Positions 28,739 to 38,497 are shown, counted from the stretch's first letter. The stretch is DNA of 64,000 bases from Parachlamydia sp. AcF125 (GCF_018342475.1 NZ_JAEMUD010000001.1:1-64000), one strand, 5' to 3'. Numbers and translations: made by a program. Notes: generated by a model from the letters alone, not told the origin.

Positions 28739-28812
28739 AATTAAACCTCCCTCTTGCAGGCTTGCAACTTCGGGCATCCTCACAGGAATTTCGGCCTTAG
28801 CAGCTGGGATTT

Positions 28813-30783
28813 TTATTCGGATGGACAGCTAGCCATTTCTAGCTCTTCTGGCTCAACCCACCGACCATGTTGTTTTATCAAAGCCACGAGCCGATCTACA
28901 GCTTCTGAGAAAGGGATATCTTTTTCGACACATTGCTTCCCTAAGTAAAGGTCGATCATCCCTGGCTTGGATCCCACATACCCAAAATCGGCATCGGCCA
29001 TTTCTCCGGGACCATTGACAATGCACCCCATGATCGCAATTTTCACTCCCGGTAAATGCGCCGTACGATTTCGAATACTTCTTGAGACCTCCTGCAGATC
29101 AAATAACGTGCGACCACAGCTTGGACAAGAAATAAAATCGGTCTTTGAACTCCGCATACGCGCTGCCTGCAAAATATTAAAGCTGAGTTGACGCATAAAA
29201 TCTGGCTCATGGGGAGCTTCTATCCAAATCCCTTCCCCATAGCCGTCGCATAATAAGGCTCCATATTCAGCCGCAGCCTGAATGATTAAATCTTCTTTGT
29301 CTAACAAATAGGTGAAATGAAGAATGACAGGAGAAGAAATCTTGGCATTTTGCAGCCATTCGAAAAAATGTCGAGCGGCATGCAGCTTATGGTTTTTAGG
29401 AGAAAAAATAAGTATTTCGGGTTTTAGCTCGTGAATCCAATTCCATTCTTCCTCCGACTCTTTTTCTACTAAGATAGCCAGAGGTTGTGGACGAGTAGTC
29501 CTGCTAAGGGCAAATCGAGCCGTTTGTTGCTGTTTTTGGAAGGATTCAATAGCGGCTTGTAAAGGCTGGATGTAAAGAGCATCTGTTAAAGGGTGAAACG
29601 AAGCAACTCCGACCCCCTTTTTTAAAAGGGTGCTTAAAATCTGCAGTTTTCTTTCCTCTCGCTCAGCATGCTTCAACACAATCATATCGGCGGTGGTTGA
29701 TTTTAATTTAATCGTGCCGAGCTGCTTTTCGCAGCCGATTAACTGATAAAAATCAGGTTGTTGAAGGAGCTCTGCATCCACGTTGACCATCACCGTCCCA
29801 TTTCGATGCATGGGCACACTTTTTGGGAAAGAAACCGCTCTTTTTTTGACTTCTTGGATGTTGCGATGAGTTTCTTCAAATGGAGATACCCCCTGCCCTT
29901 GAGCCTCTTCAGCTAAACGCACCAATCTCCTGCACGGATCTATTTCATTCCATGGATCTTCTGTTAAGGAAACCCGAATAGTATCCCCAATCCCATCCAA
30001 CAGGAGGGCTCCCATTCCCATAGCGGACTTGATTCGCCCATCTTCCCCTTCTCCCGCCTCCGTAACCCCCAAATGTAAAGGATAGTTCCAGTTTAATTTT
30101 TCCATTTCAGCAACAAGCAATCGATAGGCCTGGATCATCACTAGCGGATTGGATGCTTTCATAGAAAAGATGAGGTCATGAAAGTCATTTTTACGGCAGA
30201 TACGGGTAAATTCTAAGGCAGATTCCACCATTCCAAAGGGAGTGTCCCCATATCGATTCATAATGCGATCAGAGAGCGAGCCGTGATTAGTTCCAATGCG
30301 GATAGCTTTTTTAAGGCGCTTGCATTTTTCAACTAAAGGGGTAAATTTTTCCTCTATTTTTTCTATTTCGGCGGCGTAAGTGGCGTCGTCATATTCAATA
30401 ATTTTAAAGCTTGCCCTTTTATCTACGTAATTGCCAGGATTAATCCGAATCTTATCTACAAAGTCTGCCACTTTCATCGCCGCTGGGGGAAAAAAATGAA
30501 TATCCGCAACTAAAGGAATTAAATAGCCCCGCCTCACTAACTCGTTTTTGATCTGTTCGCATGCTTCAGCTTCTTTCATTCCCTGCACCGTCACCCTCGC
30601 AATCTCGCAACCAGCATCTGCTAGCCGCATAATTTGATCCACAGTTGCCTCTACATTTCGCGTGCTTGAGGTAGTCATGGATTGAATCCGAATGGGATGA
30701 TCTCCTCCTACTCCCACCTTGCCAACCATCACTTCCCGGGTCTTGCGGCGAATAGTTTGATAAGAGGATACACAGTACTTCAT
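28813..30783 (-). CDS. ispG: 4-hydroxy-3-methylbut-2-enyl-diphosphate synthase, large type
   Basis: A 656-residue IspG (GcpE), the iron-sulfur enzyme that makes HMBPP in the MEP isoprenoid pathway. Most bacterial IspG proteins are about 370 residues. This one has an insertion domain between the TIM barrel (about 1-290) and the C-terminal Fe-S domain (about 540-656), as in chlamydiae and plants. The [4Fe-4S] ligands are visible in SCPSCGRTLFDLQEV (about 550-565) and GCIVNGPGEMADADFGYVG (about 585-603). The N-terminal barrel starts with the family stretch MVGKVGVGGDHPIRIQSM. The electron donor is not encoded here. Confidence 0.96.
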   Translation of the reverse strand: MKYCVSSYQTIRRKTREVMVGKVGVGGDHPIRIQSMTTSSTRNVEATVDQIMRLADAGCEIARVTVQGMKEAEACEQIKNELVRRGYLIPLVADIHFFPPAAMKVADFVDKIRINPGNYVDKRASFKIIEYDDATYAAEIEKIEEKFTPLVEKCKRLKKAIRIGTNHGSLSDRIMNRYGDTPFGMVESALEFTRICRKNDFHDLIFSMKASNPLVMIQAYRLLVAEMEKLNWNYPLHLGVTEAGEGEDGRIKSAMGMGALLLDGIGDTIRVSLTEDPWNEIDPCRRLVRLAEEAQGQGVSPFEETHRNIQEVKKRAVSFPKSVPMHRNGTVMVNVDAELLQQPDFYQLIGCEKQLGTIKLKSTTADMIVLKHAEREERKLQILSTLLKKGVGVASFHPLTDALYIQPLQAAIESFQKQQQTARFALSRTTRPQPLAILVEKESEEEWNWIHELKPEILIFSPKNHKLHAARHFFEWLQNAKISSPVILHFTYLLDKEDLIIQAAAEYGALLCDGYGEGIWIEAPHEPDFMRQLSFNILQAARMRSSKTDFISCPSCGRTLFDLQEVSRSIRNRTAHLPGVKIAIMGCIVNGPGEMADADFGYVGSKPGMIDLYLGKQCVEKDIPFSEAVDRLVALIKQHGRWVEPEELEMASCPSE

Positions 30784-31014
30784 TTTATTTCCTTTTAAGC
30801 CATGTTGTTTTAGGGAAGAGTATATTTTTAATCTCCATCTCCTGCAATCAAAATTTTCAAAAGGGTTAGTAAATGAGGAATTTATTTCCTAATGAAAATT
30901 AAATTAGTTTGTAGTATATTTAAAAGAAAGGAAGGTATTCGCACTTTAAAATGACTCGATTTTAATTAACTTCCTTAAAATGAGTCTTTTATCAATTTAA
31001 TGAAAGGGATGGAT

Positions 31015-32415
31015 ATGCCGAACGTGAATGTAAATGATCAAGATCCAAACCAAGTGTATCAAGGCTTAGCCACTAATCCAGTAACGACGACCCAAGTTGG
31101 CCAAATCACCTCAAACTCCTCTTTACCCGCTATCGAGCCCAAAGATACCATAGCGCCAAGCGAAGCTGCAAAAGAACAAATCCTATTTGATTCTGCCAAT
31201 CCTGTATTAGCTCCTCCTTTGGTCAATTTAAATAATTTCGCCGAATTTTATAGCTCCAACAGTGCTTTAAGTTCCTCCCAACAAGGGGATAATTTAGGTA
31301 TTCAGGTAGCCATGCAAATAGAGCAAAAAAACCATGAGATTATTTCTAATATGCTTGATGGATGGATTGAAAATCTAAGAAAAATCGAAAAAGAATACAA
31401 CGATAAAATTAATTCTCCCGCTTATCAAAATTGGATCAAAACACAATCTGCCGATTATCGGGCTGTTATTCAGCGCGAGACAGACGAAGCAACTAAGCTG
31501 GCTATCATGGCTACACCCGAATATCAAACCTGGGTATTAAGCCAGCTTTCGTCCACACAAATTCAAATCTCTCAAGCCGCATTTGACCGTGACCAATCAC
31601 TCAAAGTTGGCATAATCAATGGATTAAATAATTATGTCGATAATCCTACTGCTGTTGACCCAGAACAAGCCCTTTCAGCTGCCTTTGTAGCGTCTACTGC
31701 CGTCTTGGGGGCAAGCTTGATTGCCTCCCCTGTCACAGAAATGACTACCGATCCGGTTTCTTATAATCCAATTCAAGAGCAATGGAAATTTATTTCCCCT
31801 CTTGTTCCCTCTAATATGGCTGCTGAATTAGGGTTAATTGGCGGGTTATTTGCAGGGGGAGTCATGTATCGAGCAGCTCTCACTACCATTTCTGAGCATG
31901 CGGGCGGCGGCAATGGTAAACCTCTAAAATTAGATTTTGCCCAAAAATACGCTGAACAAATGTTGACCTTAGCCGCCAGCCCAAGTTTTAACCAATTTAT
32001 TCATGCTTCACTCATTAACAAGGTCGAGGGAGCTGATCTCCTTACAGACGCCCGCAAAGATGAGCTTTCGAGTATTGTAAAAACCGTATTGCTTAGTTCA
32101 GCTTTAGCCACCTATTACAAAATTGAAACAGGCAAAAATTCTTCCCAAGAGTTTTTATCGATGATTAGAGGCAATTCGAATGCGGGCGATATTGTATTTC
32201 CTGAAACAGACATCCGTTCTAAACTGATTGCAGCTATTCGAACCCAGCTCGACAGCTTAGGCGATCCTACTGAAAAAAGTCGGGTGTTAGAAGCAATTGG
32301 AGAATATATGGATACAGATCCTAGCACCGATAAGCTGTTAGAGCCTCAATCTGTGTTTGAAGATCTTCTAACTACTACTCCCTACGCAGACCGTTTAAGT
32401 AAAACACATGTTTAA
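31015..32415 (+). CDS. Hypothetical protein, type III substrate candidate
   Basis: About 466 residues from the ATG at 31015. I prefer it to the ATG at 31000 because AAGGGA at 31003-31008 is well placed as a ribosome binding site. The first 75 residues are rich in Asn, Thr, Ser, Gln and Pro. A helical segment at about 85-190 has paired motifs (SPAYQNWIKTQS and TPEYQTWVLSQ, about 45 residues apart). Two hydrophobic stretches lie at about 218-235 and 265-290. A polar first part, a coiled coil and two moderate hydrophobic segments resemble type III translocator or effector proteins of chlamydiae, but I see no sequence motif that names the family. Confidence 0.55.
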   Translation: MPNVNVNDQDPNQVYQGLATNPVTTTQVGQITSNSSLPAIEPKDTIAPSEAAKEQILFDSANPVLAPPLVNLNNFAEFYSSNSALSSSQQGDNLGIQVAMQIEQKNHEIISNMLDGWIENLRKIEKEYNDKINSPAYQNWIKTQSADYRAVIQRETDEATKLAIMATPEYQTWVLSQLSSTQIQISQAAFDRDQSLKVGIINGLNNYVDNPTAVDPEQALSAAFVASTAVLGASLIASPVTEMTTDPVSYNPIQEQWKFISPLVPSNMAAELGLIGGLFAGGVMYRAALTTISEHAGGGNGKPLKLDFAQKYAEQMLTLAASPSFNQFIHASLINKVEGADLLTDARKDELSSIVKTVLLSSALATYYKIETGKNSSQEFLSMIRGNSNAGDIVFPETDIRSKLIAAIRTQLDSLGDPTEKSRVLEAIGEYMDTDPSTDKLLEPQSVFEDLLTTTPYADRLSKTHV

Positions 32416-32429
32416 ATGTTAGGCTCTTT

Positions 32430-32565
32430 TTAGACACTAGGCCAAGTGTAAGCAAAGCGTTGTTTGTGATATTAATGCCATAGAAAAACTCGTAGAGAGG
32501 ACTAAAAAACAAACACAGGAATTACTCCCGGCAAAAGAAAAACAAGAAAGGACGTCCAAATAAAG
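32430..32565 (+). pseudogene. Short coding remnant
   Basis: An open stretch without a start codon reads KQSVVCDINAIEKLVERT and onward through a Lys/Gln-rich helix to a stop at about 32563. It may be a decayed transposase N-terminus or a gene fragment. There is no flanking repeat to confirm this. Confidence 0.2.
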
Positions 32566-32650
32566 AAGAGAAGAAAAAATAACAGCTAGCTATCCTGCGA
32601 GCGAGTAATCTGCAAACAAGAAGGCTTAATGAATTTTTACCATTTTTAAG

Positions 32651-33934
32651 TTAAAACTTAAAAAATGCTTCAAGCAAGCGGCGCATATGAAGGTAGTCGA
32701 TATTAGCCATTAATTCTCTTGCTGCATGCATGGACAGTTGTGGGCATCCAATATCCACAGTAGGCATTCCCGTAGAGGTTGCATGAAGGGGCCCAATCGT
32801 TGATCCACAAGGCATGTCTCCTCGGGAAACAAAGTGTTGAAGAGGGATTTTTTCTTTTTGGCATAAATGGGTGATTAATGCGCTTGTCCACGCTTCAGAA
32901 GCATACCGTTGCTTCGCATTCGATTTTAAAACAATCCCTTCACCCAGAACAGGCTGATGCAAAGGATCATGCTTTTCTAAGTAATTGGGATGGACTGCGT
33001 GCGCCAGGTCGACTGAAATACACATAGAATTATTTAACAGACGCAAATAGTCCTCTCTTGTTTGATTATATCCTATCATAATTCTTTCTAAGGTATGCGC
33101 TAAAAAGGGAGATTCAGCCCCTTGTGCCGTGGCAGAGCCAATTTCTTCATTGTCCCAAACAACCATCATTTTAAGATTTTCATTTTCAGGCTCGAGAGTT
33201 TGCTCTAAAGCCCCCCAAATAGCATGCACACTCGCTAAACTATCAATGCGATAAGCGGCAAGCATCTCTTTCGCATATCCGATAAAAGAGGGTCCTTCTA
33301 GGGGGAAAAGAAATAAATCGGCACCTAAAACTAGATGTTCACCTATTGCATGCTTTAAAAGCCAATCCAAATATCCTTTTGCGCCTAATGGCAATTCGAG
33401 AGCCGCTAGGGCAGATAGATGATTTTGTTTATTCAAAACCAGCCCATTTTCATTGACCTGGGGGTCTAGATGGATAGCCAATTGGGGGATCACCACCGGA
33501 TAATCCTCCAGGCGTACAAGCTTTTCAACAATTGAGCCATCTGCATCCTTGACAATCACTCGCCCTGCAATTCCCAAATCCCGATTAAGCCATGAAGACA
33601 ATAAGGGTCCCCCATAAACTTCTACTCCAAACAACACCATTGAATTGCGGTAAAATTCTGAATGAGGCTTAAGTTTTAAAGAGGGGCTATCCGTATGCGA
33701 AGCTGCCAGGCGCACAAGCGTTGGAGGGTTCAAAGGAGCCACAAATGCACATAAAGAAGAGCCATTTTTAATGGTAAAGTACCGCTTTCCTGGTTGAATA
33801 TCCCAGCGCTCAGATTGCGACAAGCAAATAAAATCGGCCTTCAGCAACCTTTCTTGTAATTCCCTCACAGCATGCCAAGCCGTAGGCGATTCCTTTAAAA
33901 ATACCATGAATTCTTGAATTTCTTCAGGGACCAT
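32651..33934 (-). CDS. apeB: M18 family aminopeptidase
   Basis: A 427-residue zinc aminopeptidase related to yeast aspartyl/leucyl aminopeptidase I and bacterial ApeB. Zinc-binding and catalytic segments are present: AASHTDSPSLKLKPH with His80 and Asp82, VWDNEEIGSATAQGAESPFL with the Asp and Glu pair (about 260-280), DLAHAVHPNY (about 310) and a C-terminal histidine in HAAREL. Such enzymes remove N-terminal, often acidic, residues from peptides. It lies 40 bases downstream of serS on the same strand and is probably co-transcribed. Confidence 0.92.
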   Translation of the reverse strand: MVPEEIQEFMVFLKESPTAWHAVRELQERLLKADFICLSQSERWDIQPGKRYFTIKNGSSLCAFVAPLNPPTLVRLAASHTDSPSLKLKPHSEFYRNSMVLFGVEVYGGPLLSSWLNRDLGIAGRVIVKDADGSIVEKLVRLEDYPVVIPQLAIHLDPQVNENGLVLNKQNHLSALAALELPLGAKGYLDWLLKHAIGEHLVLGADLFLFPLEGPSFIGYAKEMLAAYRIDSLASVHAIWGALEQTLEPENENLKMMVVWDNEEIGSATAQGAESPFLAHTLERIMIGYNQTREDYLRLLNNSMCISVDLAHAVHPNYLEKHDPLHQPVLGEGIVLKSNAKQRYASEAWTSALITHLCQKEKIPLQHFVSRGDMPCGSTIGPLHATSTGMPTVDIGCPQLSMHAARELMANIDYLHMRRLLEAFFKF

Positions 33935-33974
33935 CTTTTATCCTTGGGTTGGGATCCTGTCGCAGAAGTTTGCC

Positions 33975-35261
33975 TTAGACCGTGGGCATGAGCCGGCTTA
34001 CGCCTCCCAAATATTTTTGAAGCACGGAAGGAATCAAAACGGATCCATCTGCTTGTTGGTTGTTTTCTAACAAAGCCACCATTAAACGAGACGTTGCAAG
34101 CCCTGACCCATTCAGTGTATGGACAAACTCGGGCTTTTCCCCTTTTTTTCGATAGCGAATTTGAGAACGCCTGGATTGGTAATCTGTACAATTAGAAACA
34201 GAGGAGACTTCGTAATAACGATCCTGACCCGGCAGCCACACTTCAATATCCACTGTTCGAGCGGAAGCAAAAGACATATCTCCCGTAACCAAAAGCATGT
34301 TTCGATAATGCAGCTCCAGCCCTTGTAAAATCTCTTCTGCGCTTGCCATCATTTGATCAAAAAGCTGCATGCTTTCTTCAGGCTTACTAAAGCAGAACAT
34401 CTCTACTTTATTAAATTGATGCATGCGAATAAGACCCCTTTCTTGAGAACCAGCAGCTCCCGCTTCTCTTCTGAAACAAGGAGTATAAGCAATATATTTT
34501 AAAGGAAGCTGATCGATATCCAAAATTTCATCGTAGTGCAGCCCATTTAAGGGGACTTCAGCTGTGGGAATTAAATAAAGATGATAATCAGGATCCTTAA
34601 TTTTAAATTGTTGGTTTTCAAATTTAGGAAGTTGACCGGAGCCAAATAAAATATCTTTTCTAACCAAAATAGGGGGAATCCATTGCTCAAAGCCATTCTT
34701 AATGTGAATGTCTATCATGTAATTCAATAAGGCCCATTCCAAGCGAGCACCCAAGCCTTTGTAAACAGGCCAACCCGTGCCAGAAATCTTAGCCCCTCGC
34801 TTAAAGTCAAATAAGTTTAGCCGCTCATTTAGCTCTACATGATTCTTAAAAGGAAAATCAAAGATAGGTTTTTGCTTAAATTCCTTAATCATGACATTAT
34901 CTTTGGGGGTATCTGAAATCGGGATGTCATCCATCGGAAGGTTGGGAACTGTAGAAAGCAATTGAAGTAATTCTTGTTCCAAAGGAGCCAAAGCATGGTC
35001 TAAGTCGTGAATTTGATTGCCAAAGTGAGAAACTTTTTCTAAAAGAGCGCTCGCGTCTTCTCCTCGCCTTTTTAATATCCCAATTTGATCGGAAAGCTCG
35101 TTTCTAGCAGACTTGAGTTGCTCAACTTGTGTTTTGATTTCACGCGCTTGACGATCTAAAGCTAAAATGGCATCGATGACACTTTCAGAAGAGGGCTCTT
35201 TAGTTTTAATTTTAGCTTTTATGGCTTCTGGATGTTGGCGAACGAGCTTGATATCGAGCAT
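33975..35261 (-). CDS. serS: Seryl-tRNA synthetase
   Basis: A 428-residue class II synthetase charging tRNA-Ser and tRNA-Sec. I place the start at 35261 (MLDIKLVRQHPE), the usual N-terminus of SerRS. It has AAGGA about eight bases upstream; the in-frame extension to 35417 would add 52 residues not found in the family. The N-terminal coiled-coil arm (about 30-100) is followed by the catalytic core. Motif 2 is seen in FRREAGAAG...RGLIRMHQFNKVE (about 265-290) and motif 3 in NGSGLATSRLMVALLEN near 385. Divergent from the exported-protein pair to the right. Confidence 0.97.
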   Translation of the reverse strand: MLDIKLVRQHPEAIKAKIKTKEPSSESVIDAILALDRQAREIKTQVEQLKSARNELSDQIGILKRRGEDASALLEKVSHFGNQIHDLDHALAPLEQELLQLLSTVPNLPMDDIPISDTPKDNVMIKEFKQKPIFDFPFKNHVELNERLNLFDFKRGAKISGTGWPVYKGLGARLEWALLNYMIDIHIKNGFEQWIPPILVRKDILFGSGQLPKFENQQFKIKDPDYHLYLIPTAEVPLNGLHYDEILDIDQLPLKYIAYTPCFRREAGAAGSQERGLIRMHQFNKVEMFCFSKPEESMQLFDQMMASAEEILQGLELHYRNMLLVTGDMSFASARTVDIEVWLPGQDRYYEVSSVSNCTDYQSRRSQIRYRKKGEKPEFVHTLNGSGLATSRLMVALLENNQQADGSVLIPSVLQKYLGGVSRLMPTV

Positions 35262-35428
35262 AGAAATATCCTTTTTGAAACATTGAAGTTCGATTATAAA
35301 GGGAAAAAAGGTTAAAAAGCAAACTCCCTCAGGGATTTTACTGCAATTCAATTGAATGAAAAAAGGGATTTTTACTAAATTAGCAAGCAAGTAGTCAGTT
35401 TTAAATTCAGCGCACAAAAGAGGACGAG

Positions 35429-35728
35429 GTGAAAAAAGTTTCTTTACTTTTTATTTTGGCTAGCTTGATGTCACATTTACTGTTTGCCGAAAATAAAATC
35501 TATGTGGCCCCTGAACAACTTATTTTTGAGAAAAATGGCTTATTTGTTTCTACAGATGATTCAATTTTACCTCTTAGCCAGCTTAGCCATGACAAGCAAG
35601 GGTTTTACTTCTATCCGGAAGACATCTGCTTAATTCCTGGGCCTAACGCATGGGTATGTTTGATGTGTGGACATGATAATTGGTCTTGGCAAGGAAGGTG
35701 CACCCAATGTAACCATCGTCCTCAATAG
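35429..35728 (+). CDS. Small exported protein with C-terminal zinc ribbon
   Basis: A 99-residue protein starting at GTG, with AGAGGA just upstream. A signal peptide (1 to about 20, MKKVSLLF...LLFAE) is followed by a short strand-rich region. The C-terminal CxxC...CxxC (CLMCGHDNWSWQGRCTQC) resembles the RanBP2-type zinc finger that binds ubiquitin or RNA in eukaryotes. A zinc finger on an exported protein is unusual. It is two bases before the next gene, so the two are an operon. Confidence 0.6.
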   Translation: MKKVSLLFILASLMSHLLFAENKIYVAPEQLIFEKNGLFVSTDDSILPLSQLSHDKQGFYFYPEDICLIPGPNAWVCLMCGHDNWSWQGRCTQCNHRPQ

Positions 35729-35730
35729 AT

Positions 35731-36513
35731 ATGAAAATCGCATTTATCACAATCAGTAGCTTGTACCTCATGTGTGCATTTTGTAAAACAGAATGCACTT
35801 CCTCCATTCTAAACCAAATTTCTCAAAGTGAAAAAGAGCAGCTGGAAGCTTTTTTTGCCGAATTAGTGGTAGACGCGCATTTTGGCTATTCGCTATTTGG
35901 CGATAAACCCGTATCTTTAACGGGCCATTTCTTGCTAACCCCCTGGAACAACGTGCTCGAACTTCATAAGATAGATGGTGATTTCTGGCAAAAATGGAAA
36001 ATTTGGGAAAAGTATCAAAAACAGCTGGAAATTACTCACTATCTCCTAGTCAAAGAGCCGGCTTCGTTTAAAAATAGCCAATTCATTATTTTAATAAATA
36101 AAAAAGCTTTCATCCATGCCTTCACCAAACACGCTGCACTTTTCCACGCCATTTTAGGAGCAGGCCTTAAGCCAGAAAAAATTTTACAAGAAATTGCAGA
36201 GGGCAAAAAAACGTTTTTTGAAAGCATCCGTCATAATCCTACTCTTTTAGGCCTTTTGTTAGGATATGGAGAACATAATGCCATTTGTTTTTCGCAAAAA
36301 GGAAAAATTTTAAAAATGTCCTGCTTAAGAAGCTTTGGTGACGATTCTCGCTTTTCCTTATTGAGAGTAGGCTCTCTTTATTTTTTGGCAGACTTCAAGC
36401 ATCCTGAAACTCAAGCCCTCTATCAGAAATACGAAAAGCTTAGAGGAAGGCTTTCAACAATTTATGCGCATGGAAATTTTCTTCCCATCACCTTGTCAAA
36501 ATTGACTGAATGA
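35731..36513 (+). CDS. Exported hypothetical protein with a decayed paralogue nearby
   Basis: A 260-residue protein with a probable signal peptide (1 to about 22; a Cys at 17-18 is not a clear lipobox). Conserved-looking patches are VVDAHFGYSLFGDKPVSL near 47, a central helix with HAALFHAILGAGL, and LLGLLLGYGEHNAICF near 176. I do not know a named family. The 3' third is matched by a degenerate copy at about 37898-38118. It probably forms a two-gene unit with the zinc-ribbon gene before it. Confidence 0.6.
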   Translation: MKIAFITISSLYLMCAFCKTECTSSILNQISQSEKEQLEAFFAELVVDAHFGYSLFGDKPVSLTGHFLLTPWNNVLELHKIDGDFWQKWKIWEKYQKQLEITHYLLVKEPASFKNSQFIILINKKAFIHAFTKHAALFHAILGAGLKPEKILQEIAEGKKTFFESIRHNPTLLGLLLGYGEHNAICFSQKGKILKMSCLRSFGDDSRFSLLRVGSLYFLADFKHPETQALYQKYEKLRGRLSTIYAHGNFLPITLSKLTE

Positions 36514-36973
36514 GAGGATTGAGCCTTTCATATGGCTAAGACTTGCTTTTCTTTTTCAAAATACTTCATTTTTTCTTTTTTATCTTAAGTCGCAACAGCA
36601 ACCGCACACCAGTTTTTTTCTAATCCTAAGGGTTCTGGAAATTCTATGGGCTTTTCCAAAAGTGATCCATAAAGTACATTTTTTAGATATCAGAGCCGAT
36701 GCCAAAGGCCTTTTCTCCTGCTCCTAGCAAATCAGTGCCGGCATGTTTTCTTGGAGGCTTCCTCAGATAAAACATGCAGAATGGCATACAGGGGGCCTTA
36801 TTTCATCCTAGAATATAATAATGGACCGCCCTGGAATGAAATAGGGATAAAGAAAGGCCGAATGAATGCCCTCGAATCCCACAAGTAAACTTGAAAGGTG
36901 GAAATAAGGAATCTATGAGCAAAGCCTAGCTTCGCAAGGTTTCAAGGGTCCATTCTATGCCGGGAAAATTTAA
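36514..36973. other. Intergenic region with a possible small ORF
   Basis: A 35-codon plus-strand frame at 36781-36888 (MAYRGPYFILEYNNGPPWN and on) has coding-like composition but no good ribosome binding site. It may be a fragment of a longer dead gene. Nothing else is recognised in the spacer. Confidence 0.25.
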
Positions 36974-37627
36974 TTATAAAGACATCTTTATATACCGAAT
37001 CCAGCTTAAGAGATTGTTACCAATATGCATGCTAGTGGGCATATATACTTCTCCTGTGAACTCTTTGGCAAGGCCCAATATAATCCCCATGAGGATGGCA
37101 GCCACCACTTGCGGCAGAAAAACAACTGGATTGCATACAAAAATAGCTGCATTAGAAAAATGCATTAAGCCAAAAATAACCGAGGTAAAAAATATCGATG
37201 TCACGCGAGCGGCACTATTTGCTGCAGGCTTTGGAAGCCCTAACGCCACGTAAAGAGACTCGAGTTTATTTTTAAGCTCTCCTTGAAGGCCTTCTCTAAA
37301 GGTTACTTCTTCCCCAATGGGAATTAGAATGCACACAAAAGGTGTTAGAAAGATTTTATCGATAAGGCCTAATTCGCTGAAAGGATCTGTAAGAGTTGTC
37401 GACACTCCCAAGCCTTTTACTATTTTTCCTGTCAAAGGGGCGTAGATTATAGGCATACACATGCCCAACCCCAAACCAATGGCGAGTTGGCCAAAAGGAG
37501 ATGTGACAATTTTTTTAATTTTTTGAATAGTCGCATGGAAGCAATCTTTGGCCGCAACACCGCAAGAATACAATCCAGTTACAAACGGGTGAGTGGTGCA
37601 AGATGGACTAGGAATGGCAAAAAACAT
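36974..37627 (-). CDS. CPBP family intramembrane metalloprotease
   Basis: A 217-residue membrane protein of the CPBP/CAAX protease (Rce1-like, ABI) family. The three catalytic motifs are intact: EEVTFR at residues 106-111 (Glu106-Glu107 and Arg111), FGLMHFSN at 152-159 with His156, and HIGNN at 201-205 with His201 and Asn204. About four to six hydrophobic segments surround them. Members cleave membrane-bound or prenylated substrates and in bacteria often give bacteriocin self-immunity. The gene sits between an intact hypothetical gene and its decayed copy, which suggests insertion or rearrangement. Confidence 0.85.
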   Translation of the reverse strand: MFFAIPSPSCTTHPFVTGLYSCGVAAKDCFHATIQKIKKIVTSPFGQLAIGLGLGMCMPIIYAPLTGKIVKGLGVSTTLTDPFSELGLIDKIFLTPFVCILIPIGEEVTFREGLQGELKNKLESLYVALGLPKPAANSAARVTSIFFTSVIFGLMHFSNAAIFVCNPVVFLPQVVAAILMGIILGLAKEFTGEVYMPTSMHIGNNLLSWIRYIKMSL

Positions 37628-37897
37628 AGCCTAAATTCTCCTAACAATAAAAAATAACTAACTCTCAAAAAGTTTTACAACAACTTATCATTCAAGCATA
37701 CAAAAAACCCATAGAACTTTTTCAAAATTAATTTTTTAACATACTCGCCTTAATTTAAGGTAAGCAAAATACAAAAAAACTCCCCCTAGTAAAGGACTTA
37801 ACTGACGAAAAATTTCGCTATCTAATTAATATTAAGCGATCTACATCCAATAGGGGGCAAACATTTGAGACCCACCTATAAAAAGCAAAAATTTAAA

Positions 37898-38118
37898 TAA
37901 CGCACAGAAAAAATTTAAAAATATTCTGGTTGAAAAGTTTTGGGAGGATGATTCCCTTTTTCCCTACTGAGAGGAGGCTCGCTTTATTTTTTGGCAGGCT
38001 CCAAGCATGCTAAAACTAGGGATCCCTCCCCACCACTATGAACGGATCAAAGGAAGACTTCCAACAATTTATGCGCATAGAAATTTTCTTTCCGTCCCCT
38101 TGTCAAAATGGATTGGAT
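37898..38118 (+). pseudogene. Degenerate partial copy of the 35731-36513 gene
   Basis: Nucleotides match the 3' third of the exported hypothetical gene (about 36295-36513). The matched blocks are the GGAGGATGATTCCC region, the stretch reading CTTTATTTTTTGGCAG, and the string CAACAATTTATGCGCAT near the end. Small insertions and frame breaks prevent translation. The copy ends close to the parental stop and has no 5' part, so it is dead. The surrounding spacer (37628-38497) is otherwise AT-rich and empty. Confidence 0.7.
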
Positions 38119-38497
38119 TCGAACGGATGGATGATTGAGTCTCCTCACGCTATTAAGTTCTTGAGCCTAAAAAATATAGTCTGCTTCACGCATTCTCATC
38201 GACAAAAGAAAAGCAATTAACCTCCTTAAAAAAAATTGCCCGGTTTTTACTCTATTATTCTTTATCTTTTGAGAAAGAGCTAAATGCTAAATAACAAATA
38301 AAAAGTTAAACAAGACAGCTCCTCTTTTTCAATTAAGCTTCTTCAACAAGCACTTCAAATCAATAATATAATTGAAAATTTTATTTTCCAATAACTTCAT
38401 CCAAACTATTTTTTTAAAAAAAACCTATTGTTTTTTTACCGAATTTAAACTAAAATATTAACCTTTATTTTCTAATAATTAATTAAGGTAATTCTTT

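Noticed and set aside
35262-35417. In-frame 52-residue N-terminal extension of SerS
   Set aside because: SerRS proteins begin at MLDIKLVR, which has its own ribosome binding site. The extension has no SerRS-like residues.
38038-38220. 60-codon plus-strand frame
   Set aside because: It overlaps the degenerate gene copy and reads it in a wrong frame.
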